The translations under genes were made by a program, and so were the position numbers. Shown here piece after piece: positions 1 through 5,730 of a stretch of 7,200 nucleotides of DNA. The DNA lies in the NCBI GenBank assembly GCA_934500705.1, contig CAKSTI010000024.1:1-7200 (forward strand), read 5' to 3'. Positions within the stretch are counted from its first letter, which is position 1. Each line of letters opens with the position of its first letter. The notes below the pieces were generated by a model that made no database searches, had not been told where the DNA came from, and saw only the letters and a program-made list of their open reading frames with translations. The DNA is from an uncultured Clostridia bacterium (GTDB lineage Bacteria; Bacillota; Clostridia; UMGS1810).

Positions 1-1
1 T

Positions 2-49
2 ACGGATACAGTAAATGCATTTGAAAACATGAAAATATATTTAGATTGA
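2..49 (+). CDS. possible 3' end of a plus-strand gene (partial)
   Basis: The frame entering from the left edge is open for 15 codons and ends in TGA at 47-49 (conceptual end TDTVNAFENMKIYLD). The other two plus-strand frames stop earlier. A perfect 12-base inverted repeat starts 9 bases after the stop, as expected at the end of a transcription unit. Only 15 residues are visible, so the family cannot be named and the frame could be chance. Confidence 0.35.
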   Translation, partial: TDTVNAFENMKIYLD

Positions 50-58
50 CTTATAAGT

Positions 59-90
59 AACCCCTCAAAGATAATGTTCTTTGAGGGGTT
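59..90. terminator. hairpin between convergent gene ends, probable terminator
   Basis: A perfect 12-base stem (59-70 with 79-90, AACCCCTCAAAG) surrounds an 8-base loop. It lies just after the possible plus-strand gene end at 49 and 9 bases beyond the stop of the minus-strand SpoIIID-like gene at 100, so it could serve both strands. No clear T-run follows on either strand beyond the two T at the end of the stem, so it is an imperfect intrinsic terminator. Confidence 0.6.
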
Positions 91-99
91 ACGCCACTT

Positions 100-246
100 C
101 TATATAAAAAGTTTCTGTCTTGTTACAACTGTATGTACCGTACTTTTAGAAATACCGAACTTTTTTGCGGCACTTCTAACGGTTGAGCGGTGCTCAACCA
201 TATATTGCCCGATTGTCACGGCACGTTCCGATATATAATCCTTCAT
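100..246 (-). CDS. spoIIID: SpoIIID-like sporulation regulator, truncated after the helix-turn-helix
   Basis: This 48-residue frame begins MKDYISERAVTIGQYMVEHR and runs through AAKKFGISKSTVH. These are hallmark sequences of SpoIIID, the mother-cell DNA-binding regulator that acts with sigma-E in endospore formation. The start is ATG at 246, preceded by an AGGTGAG ribosome binding site at normal spacing. SpoIIID is normally about 80-95 residues. Here similarity fades right after the recognition helix (…STVHTVVTRQKLFI) and the frame ends in TAG, so the basic C-terminal part that helps bind DNA is missing. No continuation is visible in other frames down to position 1. The helix-turn-helix and start signals are well preserved, so it may be a recent truncation, a decaying duplicate, or a short variant. 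A full-length copy probably exists elsewhere if the organism sporulates. Assignment to the family is firm; whether it functions is uncertain. Confidence 0.75.
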   Translation of the reverse strand: MKDYISERAVTIGQYMVEHRSTVRSAAKKFGISKSTVHTVVTRQKLFI

Positions 247-300
247 ACATCTCACCTCTGAAATATGTATTGGTAAAATATATGTTGGATTTTATAAAAC

Positions 301-466
301 TATGCAAAAGGGGGATTTGCGAGGCTATTATACAACCAATGCCCCGTAACTTACGGGGTGCAAACGGTCAGTAAGGGTTCAAAACGCACATCATCTGCGT
401 CAGCTCTTTAAAATACCGTAAAACACATTTTATTTGAGTTTCAAACCGTCACCGAACGCATTACCG
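301..466 (-). repeat. imperfect ~160-base repeat, copy 1, with fossil flavin-reductase C-terminus
   Basis: This stretch aligns with 3884-4043 in the same orientation, with an approximately 11-base gap near 386-396 and scattered substitutions. Shared blocks include CGAGGCTATTATACAA, a GC-rich hairpin, CTCTTTNAAATACCGT and AGTTTCAAACCGTCAC. Read on the minus strand, 430-465 still encodes GNAFGDGLKLK followed by TAA, nearly identical to the C-terminus of the flavin-reductase-like protein in copy 2 (GNAFSDGLKLK). The hairpin at 342-358 (CCCCGTAA, one base, TTACGGGG) is kept in altered form in copy 2. Similarity ends abruptly near 466, inside the ArsC-like gene. A duplicated gene end and a dispersed repeat family both fit. 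Confidence 0.8.
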
Positions 467-817
467 ACACAATTTTTCACCCCATTCTTTTTCTTTAAAT
501 CCCACCAAAACAAAATCTTCGCCGATTAAAAGCGGGCGTTTAACTAACATTCCGTCTGTTGCGAGCAATTTTAACTGTTCTTCTTCCGGCATAGCAGATA
601 GCCTGTCTTTTAACCCCATTGATTTATACAAAAGCCCTGATGTGTTAAAGAATTTCTTTAACGGCAAACCGCTCATTTTGTACCATTCACTCAATTCTTC
701 AAATGTTGGATTGTTCTCTTTTATGTCACGAAGTTTGTACTCAATTTTGTTGTCATCAAGCCATTTTTTTGCCTTTTGGCAAGTTGTGCATTTGGGGTAA
801 CATATAAATTTCAGCAT
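461..817 (-). CDS. ArsC/Spx-family thioredoxin-fold protein
   Basis: This 118-residue protein belongs to the ArsC/Spx/YffB family. It has an N-terminal beta strand followed by CTTC (residues 10-13), the LKKFFNTSG segment (53-61), and KRPL (93-96) with the conserved Arg-Pro near the active site, then VLVGFKEKEW. Family members are glutaredoxin-like arsenate reductases or, for Spx-type members, RNA-polymerase-binding redox regulators. The CxxC pattern also occurs in Spx, so arsenate reduction should not be assumed. The start is ATG at 817 because AAGGAG lies 6 bases upstream; the longer frame to 886 has no such support. Length is normal for the family. The gene lies 65 bases after a disrupted small ORF and may share its promoter at 1156-1184; a weak TTGATG-N17-TAATAA also lies nearer. 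Its last codon and stop fall inside repeat copy 1, so its 3' end sits on a recombination junction. No arsenic-resistance genes are nearby. Confidence 0.88.
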   Translation of the reverse strand: MLKFICYPKCTTCQKAKKWLDDNKIEYKLRDIKENNPTFEELSEWYKMSGLPLKKFFNTSGLLYKSMGLKDRLSAMPEEEQLKLLATDGMLVKRPLLIGEDFVLVGFKEKEWGEKLCR

Positions 818-882
818 AATAGTCTCCTTTTCGTTAATCATAGTGATTCGCTTTACCTTATTATTGCAGTGTGCCCATAACA

Positions 883-1150
883 TCAACCCATATCGTCAAG
901 TACATCTAAAACCTCACCGTACTCATCGGCAAAATCAAACGAAATTTGCGTTGACTGCGGTTTTATTTTTCCTAAATCACCAATATAGCTTATCTTATCG
1001 CGAAAACCTTGACCGAAAAATACCCTCACCGCACTATCACCGTGCCTATATGATATTGTTGTGTATAAATAATCAGTATGCTCCGTAGTTATCGGTCTAT
1101 CGTTTATTTTCGATATTTTGATGCTGCTGTAAAGTTCACCCTATTTTCAT
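883..1150 (-). pseudogene. small unidentified ORF with an apparent frameshift at its start
   Basis: On the minus strand a frame is open for 85 codons, from 1140 down to TGA at 883-885. It has protein-like composition (for example DYLYTTISYRHGDSAVRVFF and ISFDFADEYGEVLDVLDD, acidic at the end) but no ATG, TTG or early GTG in frame. A good sigma-A promoter sits immediately upstream, and an ATG at 1150 opens MKIG, then meets TGA. Removing one base from the GGGT at about 1138-1141 would join this to the long frame as MKIGELYSSIKISKIN. It may be a pseudogene with a one-base insertion, a sequencing error, or a gene using an unusual start or +1 shift. The promoter would place the RNA start at or next to the ATG, leaving no room for a Shine-Dalgarno site. 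I do not recognise the family. Confidence 0.45.
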
Positions 1151-1155
1151 TCAAT

Positions 1156-1184
1156 ATTATACCGCTATGCCGAAATGAAATCAA
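1156..1184 (-). promoter_or_regulatory. sigma-A promoter for the small ORF and ArsC-like gene
   Basis: Reading the minus strand, TTGATT (1179-1184) is followed by a 17-base spacer and a perfect TATAAT (1156-1161). Only 5 bases separate the -10 box from the ATG at 1148-1150, so the transcript would start at or beside that ATG. Nothing else downstream on this strand interrupts read-through to the ArsC-like gene. Confidence 0.65.
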
Positions 1185-1491
1185 GTAATTTTAAAACCTT
1201 TGGTTAAAGCATTAAGATTCTTTGCAAGTGCTGATTTGGTATTTCATATTAAATTCCGTCCAGCAAAATGCGCATCGCATCTGCAACGCAACAGAAAGTA
1301 TTTTGTCAGATAACGCAATACCGCACAAGTAATGGATTTGTGAGATTTCTTAACAGTGTTCACAGCACCCACTTTTACATTCACAATCAGAAATGCCGAG
1401 TCTATGAAAAGGGGCAATGCTATGTATAAAGAATACATAAACTATATTTCTGAAATTTTCCACAATTCCAGCATAAATTTTTCAAACCATC
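1185..1491. other. divergent intergenic region without a supported gene
   Basis: About 300 bases lie between two divergent promoters. Open frames here are short, lack ribosome binding sites and do not look protein-like. The only structure I see is a small 6-base inverted repeat (ATGTAT, 5 bases, ATACAT) at 1422-1438, which could be an operator or chance. The stretch may contain decayed sequence, but nothing recognisable. Confidence 0.5.
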
Positions 1492-1520
1492 TTGCATATT
1501 ACATCAATATGGTATATAAT
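1492..1520 (+). promoter_or_regulatory. sigma-A promoter of the secreted SH3/stalk-domain gene
   Basis: TTGCAT (1492-1497), a 17-base spacer and a perfect TATAAT (1515-1520) lie about 40 bases ahead of the GTG start at 1563. This leaves a short leader holding the GGAGG site at 1551-1555. Confidence 0.7.
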
Positions 1521-1562
1521 AGTTTTAATAAATCAACGCAAAAAATAGAAGGAGGAATCGTT

Positions 1563-3758
1563 GTGTTGAAGAAAATTTTAACGGCAGTGTTTTGCACACT
1601 TATGCTGCTTTGCACTGTTGCATCTGCCGCAGCCGAACTAAAAGCGGGCGATACCGCTTATGTTGTGTATGGCGGCACTGTAAATGTTACAAAAAAACCA
1701 ACTTATTCAGGAGCTATAAGTGAGGTCAGCAAGGGAGCCAGAGTTACGATTTTGGAGCCTTATGTAGTCGGAGAGGATAACAGAAAGTTCCATAAAATCC
1801 AGCTTTCGGACGGCTCAGTCGGATATATCCTCGCTTATACAACGGCTCGGGAAACAACACCGATACTTGAAGCCGGCGAGACTGCCGAAAAGGAGTTAAA
1901 CAAACAATGGGCATCTTCCGACCCTGACAAGTATCAGCACGCAATAGAGATGACATTTCTTTCCGATTACATCTACGGCGGAAGCAAAACAACCGAGGGC
2001 AAGGAAAGAAACTTTTATGCAAAAGTACCGACGGAATGGGTAAGACACGACCGCCCCGCTTCGTTGCCGCTTGTGGGAATGGCGGTTGTACATATAGGCG
2101 ATGAGGGAAAAATCGGTTCAGTAAAAGCCTCGTTCTATCCCGGCAATCCGCCGATTAACTACCATATCAGAAGACTTGATGAACTCAAAACAATCGGGTA
2201 TGACCCTCCGTTTGCCGAATGGACCAGAACAGATGCATTTGCGAACACAGCGTTTTACGTTACAACAACGAGCGAATTTGAGGTTGTTGCCTATAACGAG
2301 GATTGGGTTGCCGTATGGAGTGAGGGCGGCGTTGACGAGTCACGTGGTACAATCAGACAGTGCGGTGAGAAAGACGGTACCGCTTTCACGAGTTGGAAAC
2401 CGGCGGTATATTTCCTTCCGAGAAAGAATTGTTACATTTTAGATATTAACAATCAGGTATCAACGCCTCCGAAGATTGAGGCGGTAGGCAAGGCAACCGG
2501 CCTTTTGCTGGTTAAGACCACTCCCGATAATAAAGATTATGTAAAATCGGGCGTTATCAAAATCAACCAGTCGGTTCAGATTGTAGACAGTACTCCGCAG
2601 AACGGTCATTACAAGATTTACTATAAGAAAGGTCTATACTATGTTGACGCAAAATATGTGAATATGCAGCTCGCAAACACCGAAAAACCGACAACTCAGT
2701 ACAAAGCAATATCGGCTGTCGACTGTGATATTTCTGACGGTTCTACGGTTGTCGGTTCGGTTAAAAAAGGTGCTGCAATCGATGTTATTGAGATGAACTA
2801 TGACGGAACAAATTCAAAAATCTGGTTTAACTCAAAGGTATGTTACATTCCGACAAGCAATCTCGACGAATTCACCAAAACCCTGTCCGCTGCGGACACG
2901 GCGGCGCTCGGTGCACCTATCGGCGTTCTGTCCGTAGATACGCCCTGGGGCGAGTGGGGCGCACTGACCTATTCGGCAGAAGGACTTGCAAAGCTGAAAG
3001 ATTACCGTTACGGATATATCAACGTTGATATGGATAAGATGACAGAGTACAGTAAGTGGGTTCTTTCAAACAACGGTGATATCAATAAAATACACGACAG
3101 AGAATGGGTAAATGTATACGGTATCGAAGAATTTTCGTTTGACCGTGATGCAGATATGCTGGATATTCCCGGAATAGACCCTTCCGATATAGACCCTTGG
3201 ATTATAACAGGAAAAATCTACACTATTTTCTATAACGGCGAAATTCGCTATCTGGTTCACGAGGACGATATGCACGATACATTTACATATTATCCCGGAA
3301 ACGGATTCAGCAAAAACTCCGTTGCAAAAACGCAGACCGTTTGCCTGGACGGCCGCAAATTTAACACCGTCGCATATAATATCGATGACAACAACTACTT
3401 TAAGCTCAGGGATATTGCAAAAATCCTTGACGGAACTATTAAAACCTTTGATATTAAGTATGACGGTGCAACAAATTCCATTGATATGTTGAGCTTTTAT
3501 GATTACACATCGGTCGGCGGTGAATTAACACCGGGTGACGGCAACGAAAGAACTGCTCTTTCATCATCGGCATTCTTAACACTTGACGGCGTGCCGATTA
3601 AGGCAACCTGCTATAATATTGATGACAACAATTATTTTAAACTTCGTGACATAACAGATGCACTGGATTGCCGTGTTGAGTGGGATAACAATACTCAGAT
3701 GATTTGGGTTATTCCTGCCAGAACTGCATATGATGACCCGGATGAGATAATGGGCTGA
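1563..3758 (+). CDS. secreted SH3-like and stalk-domain protein
   Basis: This 731-residue exported protein is of unknown function. The start is GTG at 1563: GGAGG (1551-1555) lies 7 bases before it and a promoter 40 bases before it, whereas the frame extending back to 1356 would run across that promoter. Residues 1-22 form a signal peptide (KK, then a hydrophobic stretch, then ASA). Residues ~27-95 look like a bacterial SH3 domain ending in GYILAY. Two more SH3-like beta segments appear near 307-368 and 382-436. The C-terminus has two copies of the stalk or copper-amine-oxidase-N-like repeat (about 592-646 and 669-718), each with YNIDDNNYFKLRDI, spaced 79 codons apart. No sortase motif, transmembrane tail or catalytic domain is evident, so attachment is probably non-covalent via SH3 or stalk domains. 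The middle, ~100-300, is beta-rich and unrecognised. It is a monocistronic unit ending at the terminator at 3831. A role in the cell wall or surface is inference. Confidence 0.9.
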   Translation: MLKKILTAVFCTLMLLCTVASAAAELKAGDTAYVVYGGTVNVTKKPTYSGAISEVSKGARVTILEPYVVGEDNRKFHKIQLSDGSVGYILAYTTARETTPILEAGETAEKELNKQWASSDPDKYQHAIEMTFLSDYIYGGSKTTEGKERNFYAKVPTEWVRHDRPASLPLVGMAVVHIGDEGKIGSVKASFYPGNPPINYHIRRLDELKTIGYDPPFAEWTRTDAFANTAFYVTTTSEFEVVAYNEDWVAVWSEGGVDESRGTIRQCGEKDGTAFTSWKPAVYFLPRKNCYILDINNQVSTPPKIEAVGKATGLLLVKTTPDNKDYVKSGVIKINQSVQIVDSTPQNGHYKIYYKKGLYYVDAKYVNMQLANTEKPTTQYKAISAVDCDISDGSTVVGSVKKGAAIDVIEMNYDGTNSKIWFNSKVCYIPTSNLDEFTKTLSAADTAALGAPIGVLSVDTPWGEWGALTYSAEGLAKLKDYRYGYINVDMDKMTEYSKWVLSNNGDINKIHDREWVNVYGIEEFSFDRDADMLDIPGIDPSDIDPWIITGKIYTIFYNGEIRYLVHEDDMHDTFTYYPGNGFSKNSVAKTQTVCLDGRKFNTVAYNIDDNNYFKLRDIAKILDGTIKTFDIKYDGATNSIDMLSFYDYTSVGGELTPGDGNERTALSSSAFLTLDGVPIKATCYNIDDNNYFKLRDITDALDCRVEWDNNTQMIWVIPARTAYDDPDEIMG

Positions 3759-3830
3759 TTTTTTGAATATAAAGAAGTACATTTACTAGCATCATAAAAA
3801 TCCAATACAGATGGAACAATAACGAAACGG

Positions 3831-3875
3831 AAAAAGTCCCGAAAACCTTATTTTAAGCGATTTTCGGGACTTTTT
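3831..3875. terminator. bidirectional intrinsic terminator
   Basis: A perfect 15-base stem (3831-3845 AAAAAGTCCCGAAAA with 3861-3875) encloses a 15-base loop. It has T5 at the end of the arm on both strands, the classic form for convergent genes. It follows the secreted-protein gene by 72 bases and would also stop minus-strand transcription leaving the flavin-reductase gene and repeat copy 2. Confidence 0.93.
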
Positions 3876-3883
3876 ATTGTACA

Positions 3884-4043
3884 TATGTAAAAAGGGATTG
3901 TCGAGGCTATTATACAATCAACGCCCCCGTAATTTATGGGGGGCGTAAACAGGCAGTAAAGCTTTAAACCCCGTCAACTCTTTCAAATACCGTGAAACAA
4001 TATATATTATTTAAGTTTCAAACCGTCACTGAACGCATTACCG
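3884..4043 (-). repeat. imperfect ~160-base repeat, copy 2, spanning the flavin-reductase 3' end
   Basis: This is the counterpart of 301-466 in the same orientation. It covers the last 11 codons and stop of the flavin-reductase-like gene plus about 120 bases of 3' untranslated DNA. It contains a GC-rich hairpin, ACGCCCCC (3921-3928) with GGGGGCGT (3939-3946). Relative to copy 1 both arms have changed yet still pair, which suggests a structured RNA or DNA element. On the minus strand the block TTGTATAATAGCCTCG is conserved in both copies. It resembles a -10 box but has no -35 box at proper spacing. Confidence 0.8.
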
Positions 4044-4567
4044 GTCAATTCACCGATTTTGCGATACGTATTGTTTACCGGGTCAAATGTAATGGGCACG
4101 AAATTTGTAAGGTCAACTTTGCCGTCGGCATCGAGAATTTTTTCGTCGGCGCAAACATTGACTATCTCACCGACAAGGCGGCACGATTTTTCATCATAAC
4201 TGATGAGCTTACATTCAAGAGAAAGCGGCAATTCCTCAAACAACGGCGCATCAACATTTTCGCTTTTCTGAGCGTGCCAGCCGGCTTTTTCAATCTTGTT
4301 CGGCTCACTGTTACCGGAAACAACGCCCACGTAGTCGGCTGCGGCGGTATTTTTGTCATCTGCTATGCTCACCGTAAACGCTCTGCGTTCGAGAATATTT
4401 TTGGTTGTCTTGTGATTTGCACTCACACAAATGGAAATTTCCGTTTCCTCGCTTATTCCGCCCCAAGCGGCGTTCATTGCGTCTGGTTTGCCGTTTTCAT
4501 CATATGAACCGATGATAAGCACCGGCATTGGGTAAAGTATTGCTTTTGCTCCTAAATTTTTTCTCAT
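4007..4567 (-). CDS. flavin reductase-like FMN-binding protein
   Basis: This 186-residue protein of the flavin-reductase-like domain (flavoredoxin-type) binds FMN and transfers electrons from NAD(P)H or partner redox proteins. Supporting residues are the LYPMPVLIIGSYDENGKPDAMNAAWGG start (11-37), the ISICVSANHKTTKNI segment (44-58), and the FTVSIAD strand with the following ADYVGVVSGN (64-86), the usual FMN-contact region. The length is typical. ATG at 4567 has an AGAGGAGAA ribosome binding site 6 bases upstream. It lies 45 bases after the PAS-domain gene with no convincing promoter between, so the two are probably co-transcribed. Its final residues, GNAFSDGLKLK, recur as a fossil in repeat copy 1 behind the ArsC-like gene. 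The electron donor and acceptor cannot be deduced. A plus-strand open frame across it is its antisense shadow. Confidence 0.9.
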   Translation of the reverse strand: MRKNLGAKAILYPMPVLIIGSYDENGKPDAMNAAWGGISEETEISICVSANHKTTKNILERRAFTVSIADDKNTAAADYVGVVSGNSEPNKIEKAGWHAQKSENVDAPLFEELPLSLECKLISYDEKSCRLVGEIVNVCADEKILDADGKVDLTNFVPITFDPVNNTYRKIGELTGNAFSDGLKLK

Positions 4568-4612
4568 AATTTTCTCCTCTTTCCCTATAAAATGTATGTT
4601 TAATCCCCACTG

Positions 4613-4969
4613 TCAAAATTGATAAGGTTTATCCGTTTCACAATTTCTGTACTCGTGTTTTTCATAGTATCCTATCAAATTTTTCTCATCATCACGCAGT
4701 GCGACTATATACACATCTTTGTTTTCTCTCTTGTTGTGGTATGCAAATATCATATTGTTATCGCTGCTTTCTTTAAACCACGAGAGTACTCTTTCGATGA
4801 TTTCATTGGATTTTGCATTGTGGCAATCCTTAATACTGTTTCCCGTCAGGTTTTTTCGGTAGCGCTTAACAGCAGACGGGTTCATATATACAATAGTTGA
4901 GTTTATGTCACAGATGACTATGGCGGCTCTGTCCTGGTCAATAACACTTTTGAATAATTCGTTTAACAT
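4613..4969 (-). CDS. small single-PAS-domain protein
   Basis: This 118-residue protein is almost entirely one PAS domain. It has the N-terminal helix then AAIVICDINSTIVYMNPSAVKRY (a PAS core signature), the KDCHNAKSNEIIERVLSWFKES helix region, and closing strands KDVYIVALRDDEKNLIGYYEKHEYR. There is no kinase, cyclase or DNA-binding domain, so it must act by ligand or partner binding. The conserved-looking Cys-His pair (DCHN) could contact heme or another cofactor, but that is speculation. The start is ATG at 4969, because GGAGGGG lies just ahead of it; the alternative ATG at 4987 would overlap that site. It has its own promoter and precedes the flavin-reductase gene. A redox- or flavin-sensing PAS paired with an FMN protein is plausible but inferred. 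The cytoplasmic location is suggested by the lack of a signal or membrane segment. Confidence 0.87.
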   Translation of the reverse strand: MLNELFKSVIDQDRAAIVICDINSTIVYMNPSAVKRYRKNLTGNSIKDCHNAKSNEIIERVLSWFKESSDNNMIFAYHNKRENKDVYIVALRDDEKNLIGYYEKHEYRNCETDKPYQF

Positions 4970-4999
4970 TTTACCCCTCCGTTTCATACTTACAGGCTT

Positions 5000-5028
5000 A
5001 GTATATCATAAAAAATTCAAAAAAACAA
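5000..5028 (-). promoter_or_regulatory. sigma-A-like promoter of the PAS-flavin reductase pair
   Basis: On the minus strand TTGTTT (5023-5028) is followed by a 17-base, T-rich spacer and TATACT (5000-5005), about 30 bases ahead of the PAS start at 4969. The T-rich setting makes chance matches to the -35 box likelier, but the placement is right. Confidence 0.6.
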
Positions 5029-5060
5029 GTTTTTACGGCCGTTCCCCAACAATCAAAAAA

Positions 5061-5696
5061 TCAGTCACGAATATGCTTGATTTTATCCAAATCACCGCTG
5101 CACAATAATTCCATATTGCGGAATATTTTGTCCGCTTCCCAGTCCCACCATTTCAAATTCAGCAGGTATTCAACCAATTCCTCGTTAAATCGGCGCCGAA
5201 TTATTTTGCACGGATTTCCTCCGGCAATGCAGTACGGCGGAATATCCTTTGTTACAACAGAATTTGCGGCTATAATTGCACCATCGCCGATATGGACACC
5301 GGGCATCACAGTTACATTCTGTCCAATCCACACGTCGTTTCCGACAACTGTGTCACCCTTAAAAGGCAAGTCCTTTAAATCGGGTGAAAATTTCTCCCAA
5401 CCACCGCCCATAATATTAAACGGATAAGTCGTAACGCTGTTCATTCTGTGGTTTGCACCGTTCATAACAAATTCAATTCCTCTTGCAATCGCACAGAACT
5501 TTCCTATAATCAATTTGTCACCCAAAAACGCATAGTGATGTGTTACGTGCTCTTCAAACTTCTCCGCACCGTCCGCATCATCGTAATAAGTATAGTCGCC
5601 TGCTACAATGTTAGGTCTGGTAATCACGTTTTTTATGTATACCACTTGCCTGATATTTTCGTTTGGATAAATACTGTCGGGATTTGGTCCGGTCAT
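5061..5696 (-). CDS. Vat/CatB-type hexapeptide acetyltransferase
   Basis: This 211-residue xenobiotic acetyltransferase (left-handed beta-helix, trimeric, acetyl-CoA-dependent) resembles the streptogramin A acetyltransferases of the Vat group and CatB-type enzymes. It carries YTYYDD (35-40), GDKLIIGKFCAI (59-70), MNGANHRM (78-85) with the catalytic-position His83 (compare His82 of Vat(D)), the WEKF…LKDLPFKGDTVVGNDVWIG segment, and hexapeptide repeats through MPGVHIGDGAIIAANSVVTKDI and GGNPCKIIRRRF. All are complete, and length is normal. The start is ATG at 5696, with AAGGAG 8 bases ahead; a GTG three codons upstream is too close to that site. It lies 34 bases after the methyltransferase with no promoter between, so it is co-transcribed with it. 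Many chromosomal members have unknown substrates, so resistance to streptogramin or chloramphenicol is possible but not shown. Confidence 0.93.
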   Translation of the reverse strand: MTGPNPDSIYPNENIRQVVYIKNVITRPNIVAGDYTYYDDADGAEKFEEHVTHHYAFLGDKLIIGKFCAIARGIEFVMNGANHRMNSVTTYPFNIMGGGWEKFSPDLKDLPFKGDTVVGNDVWIGQNVTVMPGVHIGDGAIIAANSVVTKDIPPYCIAGGNPCKIIRRRFNEELVEYLLNLKWWDWEADKIFRNMELLCSGDLDKIKHIRD

Positions 5697-5730
5697 ACGA
5701 TACACTCCTTTTAATTATCAATATCTTTGT

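Noticed and set aside
309..345. TATAAT on the minus strand within repeat copy 1 as the promoter of the SpoIIID-like gene
   Set aside because: There is no -35 box 16-18 bases upstream, and it lies over 75 bases from the start. It is conserved in copy 2 without a downstream gene.
301..466. Integron attC-like or mobile-cassette site
   Set aside because: The hairpin at 342-358 is too short, the repeat contains coding sequence, and no integrase or recombination core site is visible.
461..817. Arsenic-resistance operon
   Set aside because: The ArsC-like gene stands without an arsenite pump or ArsR-like repressor, and the CxxC motif is shared with Spx-type regulators.
1356..1562. Upstream extension of the secreted-protein frame by 69 codons
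   Set aside because: It runs across the promoter at 1492-1520, has no ribosome binding site, and would bury the signal peptide. GTG at 1563 with GGAGG 7 bases ahead is the better start.
3992..4507. 171-codon plus-strand frame over the flavin-reductase gene
   Set aside because: It is antisense to a gene with a clear domain and ribosome binding site, and its residues do not resemble a protein family.
5031..5045. ACGGCCGT palindrome as terminator of the acetyltransferase gene
   Set aside because: The 8-base palindrome has no loop and no T-run in proper position, so I do not call it a terminator.
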